Shown here: positions 54,999-63,505 of the stretch, piece after piece
Position numbering within the stretch: position 1 is the first letter of the stretch
Layout of the letters: each line of letters starts with the position of its first letter
Source of the DNA: Actinoplanes xinjiangensis
Lineage (GTDB): Bacteria; Actinomycetota; Actinomycetes; Mycobacteriales; Micromonosporaceae
Direction of reading: 5' to 3'
Length of the DNA: 64,000 nucleotides
NCBI RefSeq assembly: GCF_003148685.1
Contig: NZ_QGGR01000037.1
Location: 1-64,000, forward strand
Program-made: the position numbers and the translations under genes
The notes under the pieces: model-generated
What the model saw: the letters and a program-made list of their open reading frames with translations, nothing else
The model's database searches: none
Told to the model about the DNA's origin: nothing

Positions 54999-55079
54999 CG
55001 AGTCATCACTGAAGAGGAAGGGCACGGAACGGCGAAAACCCGGTGCTCCGCCGCGCGCGGGAAGGCTACGGTCACGTCG

Positions 55080-55832
55080 ATGACTTACGACTTCGACGTG
55101 ACCGGCGACGGCCCGGCCGTACTTCTGCTGCATTCGACCGTCTGCGACCGCCGCATGTGGGATCCCCAGGTGGCCGCCCTGGCCGCCGCGGGCCGCCGGG
55201 TGGTGCGCCTGGACCTCGTCGGCCACGGCGGCACCCCGGTGCCGGCCGGCCGTTTCGACGAGGCCGGGGGCGTCGCCGAACTCCTCGACGGTCTCGGTGT
55301 CGGCGAGACCGCGCTGGTCGGCTCCTCCGGCGGTGGCCGGCTGGCGCTGGAGTTCGCCGCCCGCTGGCCGGGCCGGGTGACCGCGCTGGCGCTGCTCTGC
55401 ACCGCGCTGCGCGGCCACGGTGCCGGCCCCGAGCTGGAGGCCTTCGACGAGCGCGAGGAGGCGCTGCTGGAGGCGGGTGACGTCGCCGGCGCCGTCGACC
55501 TGAACGTGGATCTGTGGGTGGGCCCGGAAGCCGACGACGCGACCCGCGAGAGGGTACGGGTCATGCAGCGCCACGCGTTCGACGTGCAGCTCGCCGCCGA
55601 GGACGTCGCCTACGAGCCGGTCCGCACCGACCCGGACCTCAGCCGGATCAGTGCGCCCACCCTGCTGGTCACCGGCGCCCACGACCTGCCGGACTTCCGG
55701 GAGATCGCCGTGCATCTGGCCGGTGTGCTGCCGAAGGCACAGCACGTGGAACTGGCCTGGGCCGGTCACCTGCCCAGTCTGGAACGGCCCGAGGAGATCA
55801 ACGGGCTGTTGCTGGAGTTCCTCGCCGGATAG
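55080..55832 (+). CDS. Alpha/beta hydrolase
   Basis: 250 residues. LLLHSTVCDRRMWDPQVAALAAAGRRVVRLDLVGHGG (oxyanion His-Ser), nucleophile elbow LVGSSGGGRLALEFA, ISAPTLLVTGAHDLPDFREIAVHL with Asp, and AWAGHLPSLERPEEIN with catalytic His. A 3-oxoadipate enol-lactonase-like or general esterase; substrate unknown. The 3' end overlaps the convergent LLM gene by 35 bases. Confidence 0.9.
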   Translation: MTYDFDVTGDGPAVLLLHSTVCDRRMWDPQVAALAAAGRRVVRLDLVGHGGTPVPAGRFDEAGGVAELLDGLGVGETALVGSSGGGRLALEFAARWPGRVTALALLCTALRGHGAGPELEAFDEREEALLEAGDVAGAVDLNVDLWVGPEADDATRERVRVMQRHAFDVQLAAEDVAYEPVRTDPDLSRISAPTLLVTGAHDLPDFREIAVHLAGVLPKAQHVELAWAGHLPSLERPEEINGLLLEFLAG

Positions 55833-56658
55833 CGGCGACGGTCGCGGCGAACCGCACGAACCCCTCCGGATCGGGATCGTCCGGGGCCGGCTGCAGGACC
55901 ACCGTGTCCGCGCCCGCCCCGGCCCAGCGGCCGACCTGCTCGGCGACCTCGTCGGCGTCCCCGGTCACCGCGCGGTCCACGATGGTCGGATAGCCCCAGT
56001 TGACCCGTTCCCGTTCCATCCGCTCGGCCGCACCGGGGCCGGTCGCCGTGTGCAGGTAGACGACCAGGGGGACGTCGCCGATCACGGCGCGCGCCGCCCG
56101 TACGTCATCGGGGGTGTTCCCCGCACTGATGATGACGCCGTCGCCGATCTCGCCGGCCAGCCGCAGGGTCTTCGGGCCGGAGGCGCCGACCAAGACGGGC
56201 GCCGCCGCCGTCGGCGGCCAGTCCAGGGCGACGCCGTCGAGGTGAACGTACCGCCCGTCGACCGTGACCCGCTCGCCGGCGAGGAGCTGCCGCAGGGCGG
56301 TGACGTGCTCGCGGAGCAGCGTCATCGGTGACGAGACGCGGGCACCGACCTGGCCCATCCAGTCCTGCACGCCGTGGCCGACCCCGATGTGCGCCCGCCC
56401 CGGGAAGAGCCGGTGCAGCGTGGCGAACTCCATCGCGGCGATCGCCACGTTGCGCAGCGGCACCGGGAGCAGGCCTACTCCCACCTTCAGCCGGTCGCTC
56501 CAGGCGAGCGCGGCCGCCATGGTGGCGACGCCGCTGGTCAGGAAACAGTCCTCCCACAGCCACAGCTCTTCGAGCCCGGACTCGTCGGCCGCCTGCACGA
56601 CCGCGCGCAAACGGTCCGGCGGTAGCTGCGGCAGGGCGATGGCCCCCAGTACGGTCAT
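55798..56658 (-). CDS. LLM-class flavin-dependent oxidoreductase
   Basis: 286 residues from the ATG overlapping the upstream stop. TIM-barrel luciferase-like fold: ADESGLEELWLWEDCFLTSGVATMAAALAWSDRLKVGVGLLPVPLRN, LHRLFPGRAHIGVGHGVQDWMGQVG, VLVGASGPKTLRLAGEIGDGVIISAG. Typical of F420- or FMN-dependent oxidoreductases in actinomycetes. Last gene of the six-gene aminotransferase operon, overlapping the glycosyltransferase gene by four bases (ATGA). Confidence 0.88.
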   Translation of the reverse strand: MTVLGAIALPQLPPDRLRAVVQAADESGLEELWLWEDCFLTSGVATMAAALAWSDRLKVGVGLLPVPLRNVAIAAMEFATLHRLFPGRAHIGVGHGVQDWMGQVGARVSSPMTLLREHVTALRQLLAGERVTVDGRYVHLDGVALDWPPTAAAPVLVGASGPKTLRLAGEIGDGVIISAGNTPDDVRAARAVIGDVPLVVYLHTATGPGAAERMERERVNWGYPTIVDRAVTGDADEVAEQVGRWAGAGADTVVLQPAPDDPDPEGFVRFAATVAAIRRGTPATAR

Positions 56659-58229
56659 GCTGGCACCTTGTCCTCGTCGGTGATCCGCCGGTACAGGTGG
56701 TCCGGTGACAGGTTCGTGTACCAGGGTGTGACCGGGCGGCGTTCGTACCGTTCCATGCCTACCAGGAAAGCCAGCGCATAGCCCGCGCTCAGGGTGAGGA
56801 AGGCGGCCGACCACGCCGCGATGACGACGTGCTCGCCCTGGATCAGCCGGGCCACCGCGAGCCCCAGCGCCGACACCTCGGCCAGCGCGAACACCCGGTA
56901 GGCCCACTTGAGCCGGGCGTCGGTGCCACGCCGCGCCCGTTTGTCGGTCACCCCGAACTCCCGCTCCCCGAAGATCGCCGCGGGCAGGGCGGCGAGCATC
57001 GGCAGCGTGTCGGCGACGGCGAACGCCTCGCTGTGCAGCGGGTGGTAGTGGCCGCGGCCGAACCGGACGACGGTCCCGATCGAGAGGATCGTGAAGGCGA
57101 GGAAGGCGAAGCCGTAGACGGCGTACGGTCCGCGCACCGGCGCCACCCCGGTGGTCAGGGCCGCGACCGGGACCAGCAGGTAGAGCAGCCGGTTCAGCCC
57201 CTGGAAGTGCGCGACCATGGCGCTGAGGTAGTTGAGTCGCTGCCGCCAGGAGAGTCCACGGACGATCAGTGGCGAGTCCGGATGCCGCAGCAGCAGGTGC
57301 AGACTGCCGATCGCCCAGCGGCGCCGGGTCCCGTAGTACTGGCGCAGGTTGTTGACCTCCAGCCCGTACGCGAGCGGCTCCTCCAGATAGACCGACCGCC
57401 AGCCGCGGGCGTGCAACCGCAGTGACGTGTGGATGTCCTCGGTGGACGTGTCCTCGGCGAACCCGCCCACATCGTCGAGTGCGCTCCGCCGCAGCATCGC
57501 CGACGTGCCGGTGTAGATGGCGCTGCCCGCGCTGTTCTTCGTCGGCTGCACCCCGCCGTAGAACATCTCCTGCTCGTGCCAGCCGCCGTCGCGCCCGTGC
57601 CGGCGGCGGAAGGTGAACGATTCGGTGTTGTAGAACGACTGCGGTGACTGGACGACGGCCACCTCCGGGTCGTCGAAATAGCCGAGGGTGCGCTCGATGA
57701 AGCCGGGCAGCGGGATGTGGTCGGCGTCGAGGGTGACCACGAACTCGGCGTCGGTCACCCCCAGTCCGTGGTTGAGGTTGCCGGCCTTGGCACCCGCACT
57801 CGTGGCCCGGGGCAGGTAACGGGCCCCCAGCCGGGCGGCCATCTCGCGCATCTCGGGGCGGCTGCCGTCGTCGAGGACGATCACGTCGCGGACGCCGCGG
57901 ACCCGCAGCGCGCCGATCACCGTAGGTTCGAGCACCGGGGCGGGCTCGTTCACGGTGGGGATCAGGATGTCGACGGTCCGGGTGACGGCGCCGGTCACGG
58001 TCCGCGGCACCGGGCGGGTGCGGCGGCGCAGCGAGATCACGAAGATCGTGGTGGTGACGACCGCGAACATCTCCGCGGCCCAGGCGATCGGCCCGTACCA
58101 GACCGACCAGTTGACGACCGCGGTCCGCCAGACGGCGAAGAGCGGGGCCAGGGTCAGGAAGACGGCGAACAGGATCGGCAGCTGCGGCGGGTCGCGGTCG
58201 GCGACCTGCTCAACGCGGTACGGGGACAT
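56655..58229 (-). CDS. Membrane glycosyltransferase family 2, cellulose-synthase-like
   Basis: 524 residues. Two N-terminal helices, then GT2 domain with VIVLDDGSRPEMREMA, VTLDADHIPLPGFIERTL, DTSTEDIHTSLRLHARGWRSVYLEEPLAYGLEVNNLRQYYGTRRRWAIGSLHLL, i.e. the D, DxD, TED and RRRW (in place of QxxRW) motifs of processive GTs, followed by a cluster of membrane helices. No PilZ domain. Could polymerise or transfer a sugar across the membrane. Overlaps the IMPase-like gene by 20 bases. Confidence 0.9.
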   Translation of the reverse strand: MSPYRVEQVADRDPPQLPILFAVFLTLAPLFAVWRTAVVNWSVWYGPIAWAAEMFAVVTTTIFVISLRRRTRPVPRTVTGAVTRTVDILIPTVNEPAPVLEPTVIGALRVRGVRDVIVLDDGSRPEMREMAARLGARYLPRATSAGAKAGNLNHGLGVTDAEFVVTLDADHIPLPGFIERTLGYFDDPEVAVVQSPQSFYNTESFTFRRRHGRDGGWHEQEMFYGGVQPTKNSAGSAIYTGTSAMLRRSALDDVGGFAEDTSTEDIHTSLRLHARGWRSVYLEEPLAYGLEVNNLRQYYGTRRRWAIGSLHLLLRHPDSPLIVRGLSWRQRLNYLSAMVAHFQGLNRLLYLLVPVAALTTGVAPVRGPYAVYGFAFLAFTILSIGTVVRFGRGHYHPLHSEAFAVADTLPMLAALPAAIFGEREFGVTDKRARRGTDARLKWAYRVFALAEVSALGLAVARLIQGEHVVIAAWSAAFLTLSAGYALAFLVGMERYERRPVTPWYTNLSPDHLYRRITDEDKVPA

Positions 58230-59001
58230 GCGCGGTCCTTTCCAGGACGACGGTCAGTTCGGGGTGCAGGGCGGGACCGGCCGCGAGCACGCCGGAGCCC
58301 AGTGCGGTGACGGTGGCACCCGCCTCGGCCGCGACGAGAGCACCGGCCGCGAAGTCCCACGGGGCCAGTTCGTCCTCGTAGTAGGCGTCGCAGCGGCCGG
58401 CGGCAAGCCAGCACAGTTCCAGTGCGGCGCTGCCGTGGCTGCGGATGTCACGAACCTGGTGCAGCAGTCCGGCGAGGGTCCGCGCCTGTCGCGCCCGCGC
58501 CTGCGATGTGTAGGCGAAACCGGTCGTGACGAGGGCGCGGTCGAGGGACACCGGATCGTTGACACGTAGCGGGTCGCCGTTGAGGCGGGCGCCGCGGCCA
58601 CGGACGGCGGTGAACGTCTCCGAGCGGTACGGGTCATGGACGACCCCCACGACGGCCCGCCAGGAACCGTCGGGGAGCTGTTCCTCACCGGCGACACTGA
58701 CTGTGACGTGCGGTGACCCGTACAGCAGATTGGTCGTGCCGTCGACCGGATCCACCACCCACCGCAACCCGGACGTCCCCGCCCGCGCCGTGCCCTCCTC
58801 GCCGAAGACGGCGTCGTGCGGCCGTGAGGCCGCGAGGGAGGCGACCACCGCCGCCTCGCTCGCGAGATCTATCTCGGTCACCGGATCGGTGGCGCTGGAC
58901 TTGTGGCCGGTCAGGCGGACCGGTCCGGCGGCGCGGATCACCCGGCCGCCGTCCCGCGCGGCGGCCACCGCGGCGTCGAGCAACGCCTCGGGGGAGGTCA
59001 T
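58210..59001 (-). CDS. Inositol-monophosphatase family protein
   Basis: 263 residues from ATG 59001. DAAVAAARDGGRVI at the N-terminus, DPVTEIDLASEAAVV, FGEEGTARAG, WVVDPVDGTTNLLYGSPHVTVSVA (metal-binding DPVDGT), and C-terminal APWDFAAGALVAAEAGATVTALG (WDxAAG). Dephosphorylates inositol-phosphate-like or related sugar phosphates. In this operon it could remove phosphate from the cyclitol or sugar intermediate. Confidence 0.9.
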   Translation of the reverse strand: MTSPEALLDAAVAAARDGGRVIRAAGPVRLTGHKSSATDPVTEIDLASEAAVVASLAASRPHDAVFGEEGTARAGTSGLRWVVDPVDGTTNLLYGSPHVTVSVAGEEQLPDGSWRAVVGVVHDPYRSETFTAVRGRGARLNGDPLRVNDPVSLDRALVTTGFAYTSQARARQARTLAGLLHQVRDIRSHGSAALELCWLAAGRCDAYYEDELAPWDFAAGALVAAEAGATVTALGSGVLAAGPALHPELTVVLERTAHVPVPR

Positions 59002-60074
59002 CCGGCGCTCACCCGGCGCACCTCGGCGAGAACCCGCTCGCGGTAGGGGCCGGGCAGGGCGCTGATCGGTTCGAGCACGATGCTCCGGTCCACGCTGCCG
59101 TCCTCCCACGGCAGGGCCAGGCCCACCAGCGGCAGCGTCTCGACCTCGGTGGCCGTCGCGGGCAGCACCGGGCCGGAGCCGGGCGGCACGCCGACCACCA
59201 GATGCGCCCGCCCCTCGACGCGGCCGTGGACGACGGTGAGCCCGCCGGCCGAGGGGCGCAGGCCGCGGTAGTGCCCGTTGGCCTCGAAGTCGCCGAACGC
59301 GCAGGCCAGCTCGACGTCGAGCCCGGGCCATTTGCGCAGGAAGTAGCGGTAGTTGGGCGCCTCGGTGCGGCGGTTCGCGGCCACGCTGCGCAGGTGTGGC
59401 AGGTGGACGCCGAAGAAGCCGGGGCCCATGACGACGGGTGTCCCACCGCGGGCCACCCGGTACGCCCACTCCAGGTCCTCCACGCCGTATCCCTGGAAGG
59501 CGGGGTCGAACTCGGCGGCCAGGTCGCGGGGCAGCGCGATCAGCGCGGTCCACGCGAACGACCACGGGATCAGGTGATCGGCGGTCATCCGGGGGTCCCG
59601 GTCGCCGGTCCCGGTCGTCTCCAGGTCGGTGAGGATCTTGCGATAGTGCTCGTAGGGCTGCACGTCGACGCTTGTCACGTCACCGGTGTTGTTGTCGTAG
59701 TCGATCATCTGCCCGACCACGCAGATCCGCTGCCCGTAGGCGAAATGCCGGTCCCACAGGTCGGCCAGGCACCGCGGCGGCAGCGCCATGTCGACGTCCA
59801 TCAGCACCACGACGGCACCGGCGGCCTGCCGCAACGCCAGATTACGGGCCGCACCGACCTGCCATGGCCGGGCCGACGTGACGGTGACGACGTCGAGCCG
59901 GCCGGCGAACTCCCGGCACACGGCGGCGTGCCCGCCGTCGTCGTCGAGCACACCGAGCACCACTTCGAAATCGCCGGCGGGCAGTGTCTGGTCGGCGAGC
60001 GCGGACAGGGCGAGGCGCAGGTTGGCGGCCCGGTCGCGGTACGGGATGACGACGCTGATCAGCGGCTCACTCAC
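58998..60074 (-). CDS. Glycosyltransferase family 2/27-like protein with a methyltransferase-like C-terminal tail
   Basis: 358 residues, GTG start. GT2 fold: ISVVIPYRDRAANLRLALSALADQTLP, DVDMALPPRCLADLWDRHF (DxD), IPWSFAWTALIALPRDLAAEFDPAFQGYGVEDLEWAYRVARGGTPVV with the galactosyltransferase-type GYGVEDLEW motif. The last ~50 residues (LPLVGLALPWEDGSVDRSIV, then SALPGPYRERVLAEVRRVSAG) resemble the end of a SAM methyltransferase but without its SAM-binding core. Probable cytosolic transferase of a hexose or hexosamine. Overlaps neighbours by 4 and 8 bases. Confidence 0.85.
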   Translation of the reverse strand: MSEPLISVVIPYRDRAANLRLALSALADQTLPAGDFEVVLGVLDDDGGHAAVCREFAGRLDVVTVTSARPWQVGAARNLALRQAAGAVVVLMDVDMALPPRCLADLWDRHFAYGQRICVVGQMIDYDNNTGDVTSVDVQPYEHYRKILTDLETTGTGDRDPRMTADHLIPWSFAWTALIALPRDLAAEFDPAFQGYGVEDLEWAYRVARGGTPVVMGPGFFGVHLPHLRSVAANRRTEAPNYRYFLRKWPGLDVELACAFGDFEANGHYRGLRPSAGGLTVVHGRVEGRAHLVVGVPPGSGPVLPATATEVETLPLVGLALPWEDGSVDRSIVLEPISALPGPYRERVLAEVRRVSAG

Positions 60075-61131
60075 CGCCGCCGCCCGGCGCGATCAGGACC
60101 TTGCAGCTGGCCTGCTCGGCCGGCCCGAACCGGCGTGCGCCGACGTCGCAGCCCAGCGCCGCGAACCCGGTGCGGAACTCGTCGAGCGGGACCACGTGGC
60201 TGACCAGCCGTTCCGCGGGGACGCGGCCGGTGGTGATCAGGTGGAAGGCCTCGTCGAAGGAGCCGTGCAGCGAGTCGATGGAACCGATCACCGACAGGCT
60301 GCGGTCGGCGAGCAGCATGGTGTCGATCGACGCGACCTTCTCCTTCAGGCCGATCGACATGTACGTCCCACCCGGCGCCATCTGCGGGAAGAGGTCCTCC
60401 AGCAGCGCCGACGTGGTGTCGACGACGATGTCGATCGGCGCCGCCGGATCGTTGAAGTACTTGCTGCGGGCCTCCTCCAGGGAGGCGTAGGCGGCGGTGC
60501 CGTCGGGCAGCCGGTCCCGGGCGAACTCCAGCCGCGCCGCGGAGTGCTCGATCAGCACCGGGGTCAGGCCCTTGAGCGACAGCACCCAGGTGTAGAGCAG
60601 CCCGAGCGGCCCGGCCCCGAAGACGTAGGTGTACGCGCTCAGCGACGGCGGCTGCAGTTTGCGGGCGCCGGCCACGACACAGCTCAGCGGCTCGGTCAGG
60701 GCGGCCGCCCGCAGCGACACGTCGTCCGGCACCCGGTGCACGAACGCCGAAGTGGTGCGGTATCGCCCGGCATACGCCCCGTCGTAGCTGACGCCGCTCT
60801 CGGTGCCGTGCTTGCCGACGCAGTGGTTGATCCGCTGGGTGCGGCACATCCGGCAGCGCCCGCAGTACGGCGTCGGGTTGATCACCACCCGGTCGCCGAC
60901 GGCGATCGAGGTGACCGCCGGGCCGATCTCGGCGATGACACCGCTCGCCTCGTGGCCGAGGGTGACGCCGGGAACGGCCACCGGATAGGAGCCGGAGACG
61001 ATGCCCAGATCGGTGCCGCAGACACCGCAGTAACTGATGTCGACGACCACGTCGTCGTCGCCGGTCGCGTGCAGATCGGGAACCTCGCTGAGCTCGACGT
61101 CCCAGGGGCCCCGGTACTTGAGTGCTTTCAC
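60067..61131 (-). CDS. Zinc-dependent alcohol/polyol dehydrogenase (MDR)
   Basis: 354 residues, GTG start overlapping the aminotransferase stop (GTGA). Catalytic zinc ligands Cys38 (GVCGTD), His60-Glu61 (GHEAS); structural zinc cysteines Cys90, Cys93, Cys96 and Cys104. NAD site VFGAGPLGLLYTWVL. Closest in pattern to sorbitol/threonine-dehydrogenase-like MDR enzymes and scyllo-inosose/2-deoxyinosamine-type dehydrogenases. It likely oxidises a polyol hydroxyl to a ketone, the substrate for the neighbouring aminotransferase. Confidence 0.88.
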   Translation of the reverse strand: MKALKYRGPWDVELSEVPDLHATGDDDVVVDISYCGVCGTDLGIVSGSYPVAVPGVTLGHEASGVIAEIGPAVTSIAVGDRVVINPTPYCGRCRMCRTQRINHCVGKHGTESGVSYDGAYAGRYRTTSAFVHRVPDDVSLRAAALTEPLSCVVAGARKLQPPSLSAYTYVFGAGPLGLLYTWVLSLKGLTPVLIEHSAARLEFARDRLPDGTAAYASLEEARSKYFNDPAAPIDIVVDTTSALLEDLFPQMAPGGTYMSIGLKEKVASIDTMLLADRSLSVIGSIDSLHGSFDEAFHLITTGRVPAERLVSHVVPLDEFRTGFAALGCDVGARRFGPAEQASCKVLIAPGGGGE

Positions 61132-62381
61132 GGCCGCGTGGCCTCCCTCTGATCGGACCGCAGGGTCTCGTGCAGGCGGCCGAGCAGGTCGTCGACCTGC
61201 TCGGTGGTGATGATCAGCGGCGGCCTGACCTTGACGGTCCGGCCGAAGCCGTAGCGGCTGCCGCGCAGGATGAGCCCGTGCTCCCGGGCCACGGCGATGA
61301 ACTGTGCGACGTCGACGCTGGTCGGCAGGTCGAACGCCTGCATCAGGCCGACACCACGGACCCCGGTCATGTCGGGGAAGGTCCGGGACAGGGCGAGCAG
61401 GCCGCGGTGCAGCCGCTCGCCGGTGACCCGCACCTGGTCGAGGACCCGGTGCCGGTGGATGTACCGGATCGTCTCCTCCAGGGCGACCAGGGCGAGCGGA
61501 TTGGCGCCGGAGGTGCTGGAGTGCTCCCACGGCTCGAGGACGTCCAGTTCGGGCCGCATCACCACGCCGGCGACCGGGATGCCGACGCCTCCGGCGCCCT
61601 TGGCGAAGGTGATGACGTCCGGGCGGAGGGCCGCGGCGTAGCCGGTGGAGGCGAAGAACGATCCGGTACGCCCGAAGCCGGTCTGCACCTCGTCGGCGAT
61701 GATCAGGACACCCAGCCGGTCGCAGGTCTCGCGGAGCACGGCATACCACTCCGGGGGTGGAACGATGTTGCCGCCGTTGCCCATGATCGGTTCGACGACC
61801 AGGGCCGCCACCCGGCCGCTCGACGCATACTCCACGAAGTCCTCGAGCCGCCGCGCGCAGAGCATCGCGCAACTGCCCGGGACCTGGCCGTAGAAACAGT
61901 TCGCACAGTCCGGCCCGGGGATCTTGACCGAGTGCGGGAACGGAAGCGAGAAACTGCGCTGCCGGAAGGCGTTGCCGGACACCCCGGTCGTACCGACGGT
62001 CTGCCCGTGGTGCGACAGGAACAGCGAGACGATGTCGGACCGGCCGGTCGCCTTCTGCACGATCCGGATCGCCGCCTCGTTGGCGCCGGAGCCGGTGATG
62101 TCGCGGAACCAGAAGGCACCGATGTGCGGCGGCAGATCATCGCGCATCAGCTCGAAGATCTCCGCCGAGCGGGCACGGGTGAAATCGGAGGAGAGATGCG
62201 CGATCCGGTCGAGCTGGCCGTGCAGTGCCTCGATGATCTCCGGCGCCGAGTAGCCGAGCGAGACGTTGAACGTCCCGGACGCGCAGTCGATGAATCGTTC
62301 GCCACGGACGTGCAGGTAGATCCCGTCCCCGACATAGTCCGGCAGGCCGGTGACCGGCTTGGAGATGATGCTCGAACTCAT
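61128..62381 (-). CDS. Class III PLP-dependent aminotransferase
   Basis: 417 residues from ATG 62381. Conserved Asp230 (LIIADEVQTGFGRTG) and PLP lysine Lys261 (ITFAKGAGG), FHSHHGQTVG-like SHHGQTVGTTG, and a four-cysteine loop Cys159-x2-Cys162 and Cys171-x3-Cys175, a feature of many class III aminotransferases. First gene of the operon. Transfers an amino group to a keto substrate, probably the ketone from the dehydrogenase. Confidence 0.92.
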   Translation of the reverse strand: MSSSIISKPVTGLPDYVGDGIYLHVRGERFIDCASGTFNVSLGYSAPEIIEALHGQLDRIAHLSSDFTRARSAEIFELMRDDLPPHIGAFWFRDITGSGANEAAIRIVQKATGRSDIVSLFLSHHGQTVGTTGVSGNAFRQRSFSLPFPHSVKIPGPDCANCFYGQVPGSCAMLCARRLEDFVEYASSGRVAALVVEPIMGNGGNIVPPPEWYAVLRETCDRLGVLIIADEVQTGFGRTGSFFASTGYAAALRPDVITFAKGAGGVGIPVAGVVMRPELDVLEPWEHSSTSGANPLALVALEETIRYIHRHRVLDQVRVTGERLHRGLLALSRTFPDMTGVRGVGLMQAFDLPTSVDVAQFIAVAREHGLILRGSRYGFGRTVKVRPPLIITTEQVDDLLGRLHETLRSDQREATRP

Positions 62382-62669
62382 TTCTCGCCTTTCCGCTCGC
62401 ATTGCGTGGGCTGCAATCCACAGTGGTCAATCGCAGCTATACGCGTCAAGGTCTGAACCGGTTAAGTTGATCGTCAGAGCCGTCTGAGCTGCTGATCCTA
62501 ATGAATGTGCCGATAATCACGTAGGACCAGCAAAGACGGTTAAGTGACACCCTTTTCTCTCCGCTGTCGCCGCCAGGTTTCCGAGATGACAAGCAGAAAT
62601 TGCCAGGTTATTAAAATGAAAAACGCGGGCCGGGAGCGAAGCTCCGGCCCGCGTCGCCGCGATGGCGGC
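62382..62669. other. Upstream region of the aminotransferase operon
   Basis: 288 bases, notably less GC-rich. The nonamer GGTTAAGTT/GGTTAAGTG occurs twice (62459 and 62535 areas), possible regulator half-sites. A hairpin terminator for the downstream minus gene occupies 62614-62653. No gene seen. Confidence 0.6.
62614..62653 (-). terminator. Rho-independent terminator of the 62670 gene
   Basis: Read on the minus strand: CGCGGGCCGGAGC pairs with GCTCCCGGCCCGCG around TTC, followed by a T-rich tail (TTTTTCATTTT). Strong, classical terminator 16 bases after the gene stop. Confidence 0.9.
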
Positions 62670-63425
62670 TCAGTCCGCGACGCTCCACTCGGTGAGCTGC
62701 CCGGCCACCGACCGGTCACCGTCGACCCGGACGTCGGCCAGCGGGATCCGCCGGTAGAGCGCCAGGACCAGGTCACTCGCGGTGCCGTGGAGCCGGGTGA
62801 CCGGCTCACCGCTGGCCGGTGGGTCCGCCTTGGCGCCGGATGGGGACAGATCGAGCGTCCAGGACGGGCCCTCGATCGCCTGGAACGCCACCCGGGCCGG
62901 GCGATGTGGCCAGGCACCGAGCGAACCCAGGCCGACCTGGAGGAACTCGCTGACACCGTCGACCGCGACGGCGGCCGGCAGCGGCTCCGCCTTACCGATC
63001 GCCTCCTGCGCGTCGTAGGCGTGCACGGCGGCCTCCTGCACCTGGTGCCGGGCGACCGCGCCGGAGGTCAGCGGCGCGTCGGAAGCGCCCCACCACGCCC
63101 AGCAGGGGGTGTCGGGACCGGCGTCACGCAGCGCCGCCACCAGCAGCCCGGTCGACGTGGCGGACCACTCCACCAGGTCACCGTGCGGCTGCCGGTCGCC
63201 GAGCTGATCGGCGGAGGGCGGCCCGGAGTCGTCACCGGCGGCGACCGCCGCGGCCCAGAACCGGTGCACGCCCCCCAGATGGGCGACCAGATCGGTGAGC
63301 GACCAGTCGGGGCAGCCGGGAACGGTGACGGCCAGGTCCGGCGCGGCGGCGACGGCCTCCCGGAACGCCGCCGACCGTCCCTCGATCAGCGCGAGCAGCT
63401 CGGGGAATGGCGGTGTCGAAGTCAT
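62670..63425 (-). CDS. Maleylpyruvate isomerase family, mycothiol-dependent enzyme
   Basis: 251 residues: LALIEGRSAAFREAVAAAPDLAVTVPGCPDWSLTDLVAHLGGVHRFWAAAV carries the DinB-type metal-binding His (DLVAHLGGVH), later VARHQVQEAAVHAYDAQEAIG provides the other ligands, and RLHGTASDLVLALYRRIP is the C-terminal MDMPI domain. Likely a mycothiol-dependent transferase or isomerase; substrate unknown. Confidence 0.85.
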   Translation of the reverse strand: MTSTPPFPELLALIEGRSAAFREAVAAAPDLAVTVPGCPDWSLTDLVAHLGGVHRFWAAAVAAGDDSGPPSADQLGDRQPHGDLVEWSATSTGLLVAALRDAGPDTPCWAWWGASDAPLTSGAVARHQVQEAAVHAYDAQEAIGKAEPLPAAVAVDGVSEFLQVGLGSLGAWPHRPARVAFQAIEGPSWTLDLSPSGAKADPPASGEPVTRLHGTASDLVLALYRRIPLADVRVDGDRSVAGQLTEWSVAD

Positions 63426-63452
63426 ACCCGGTTTCTATCACCGGGGTACGAC

Positions 63453-63483
63453 AAAGGGCGGCCGCATGATCGCGGACCGCCCC
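63453..63483 (-). terminator. Rho-independent terminator of the SufT-like gene
   Basis: On the minus strand, GGGCGGTCCGCG pairs with GCGGCCGCCC across ATCAT, followed by TTT, 22 bases after the stop at 63506. Confidence 0.75.
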
Positions 63484-63505
63484 TCGTGCCGTACGAAAAA
63501 CCAGG

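Noticed and set aside
61128-62381. Four-cysteine loop of the aminotransferase as a novel iron-sulfur feature
   Set aside because: Similar CxxC plus CxxxC loops occur in many class III aminotransferases, so it is a family trait rather than a new feature.
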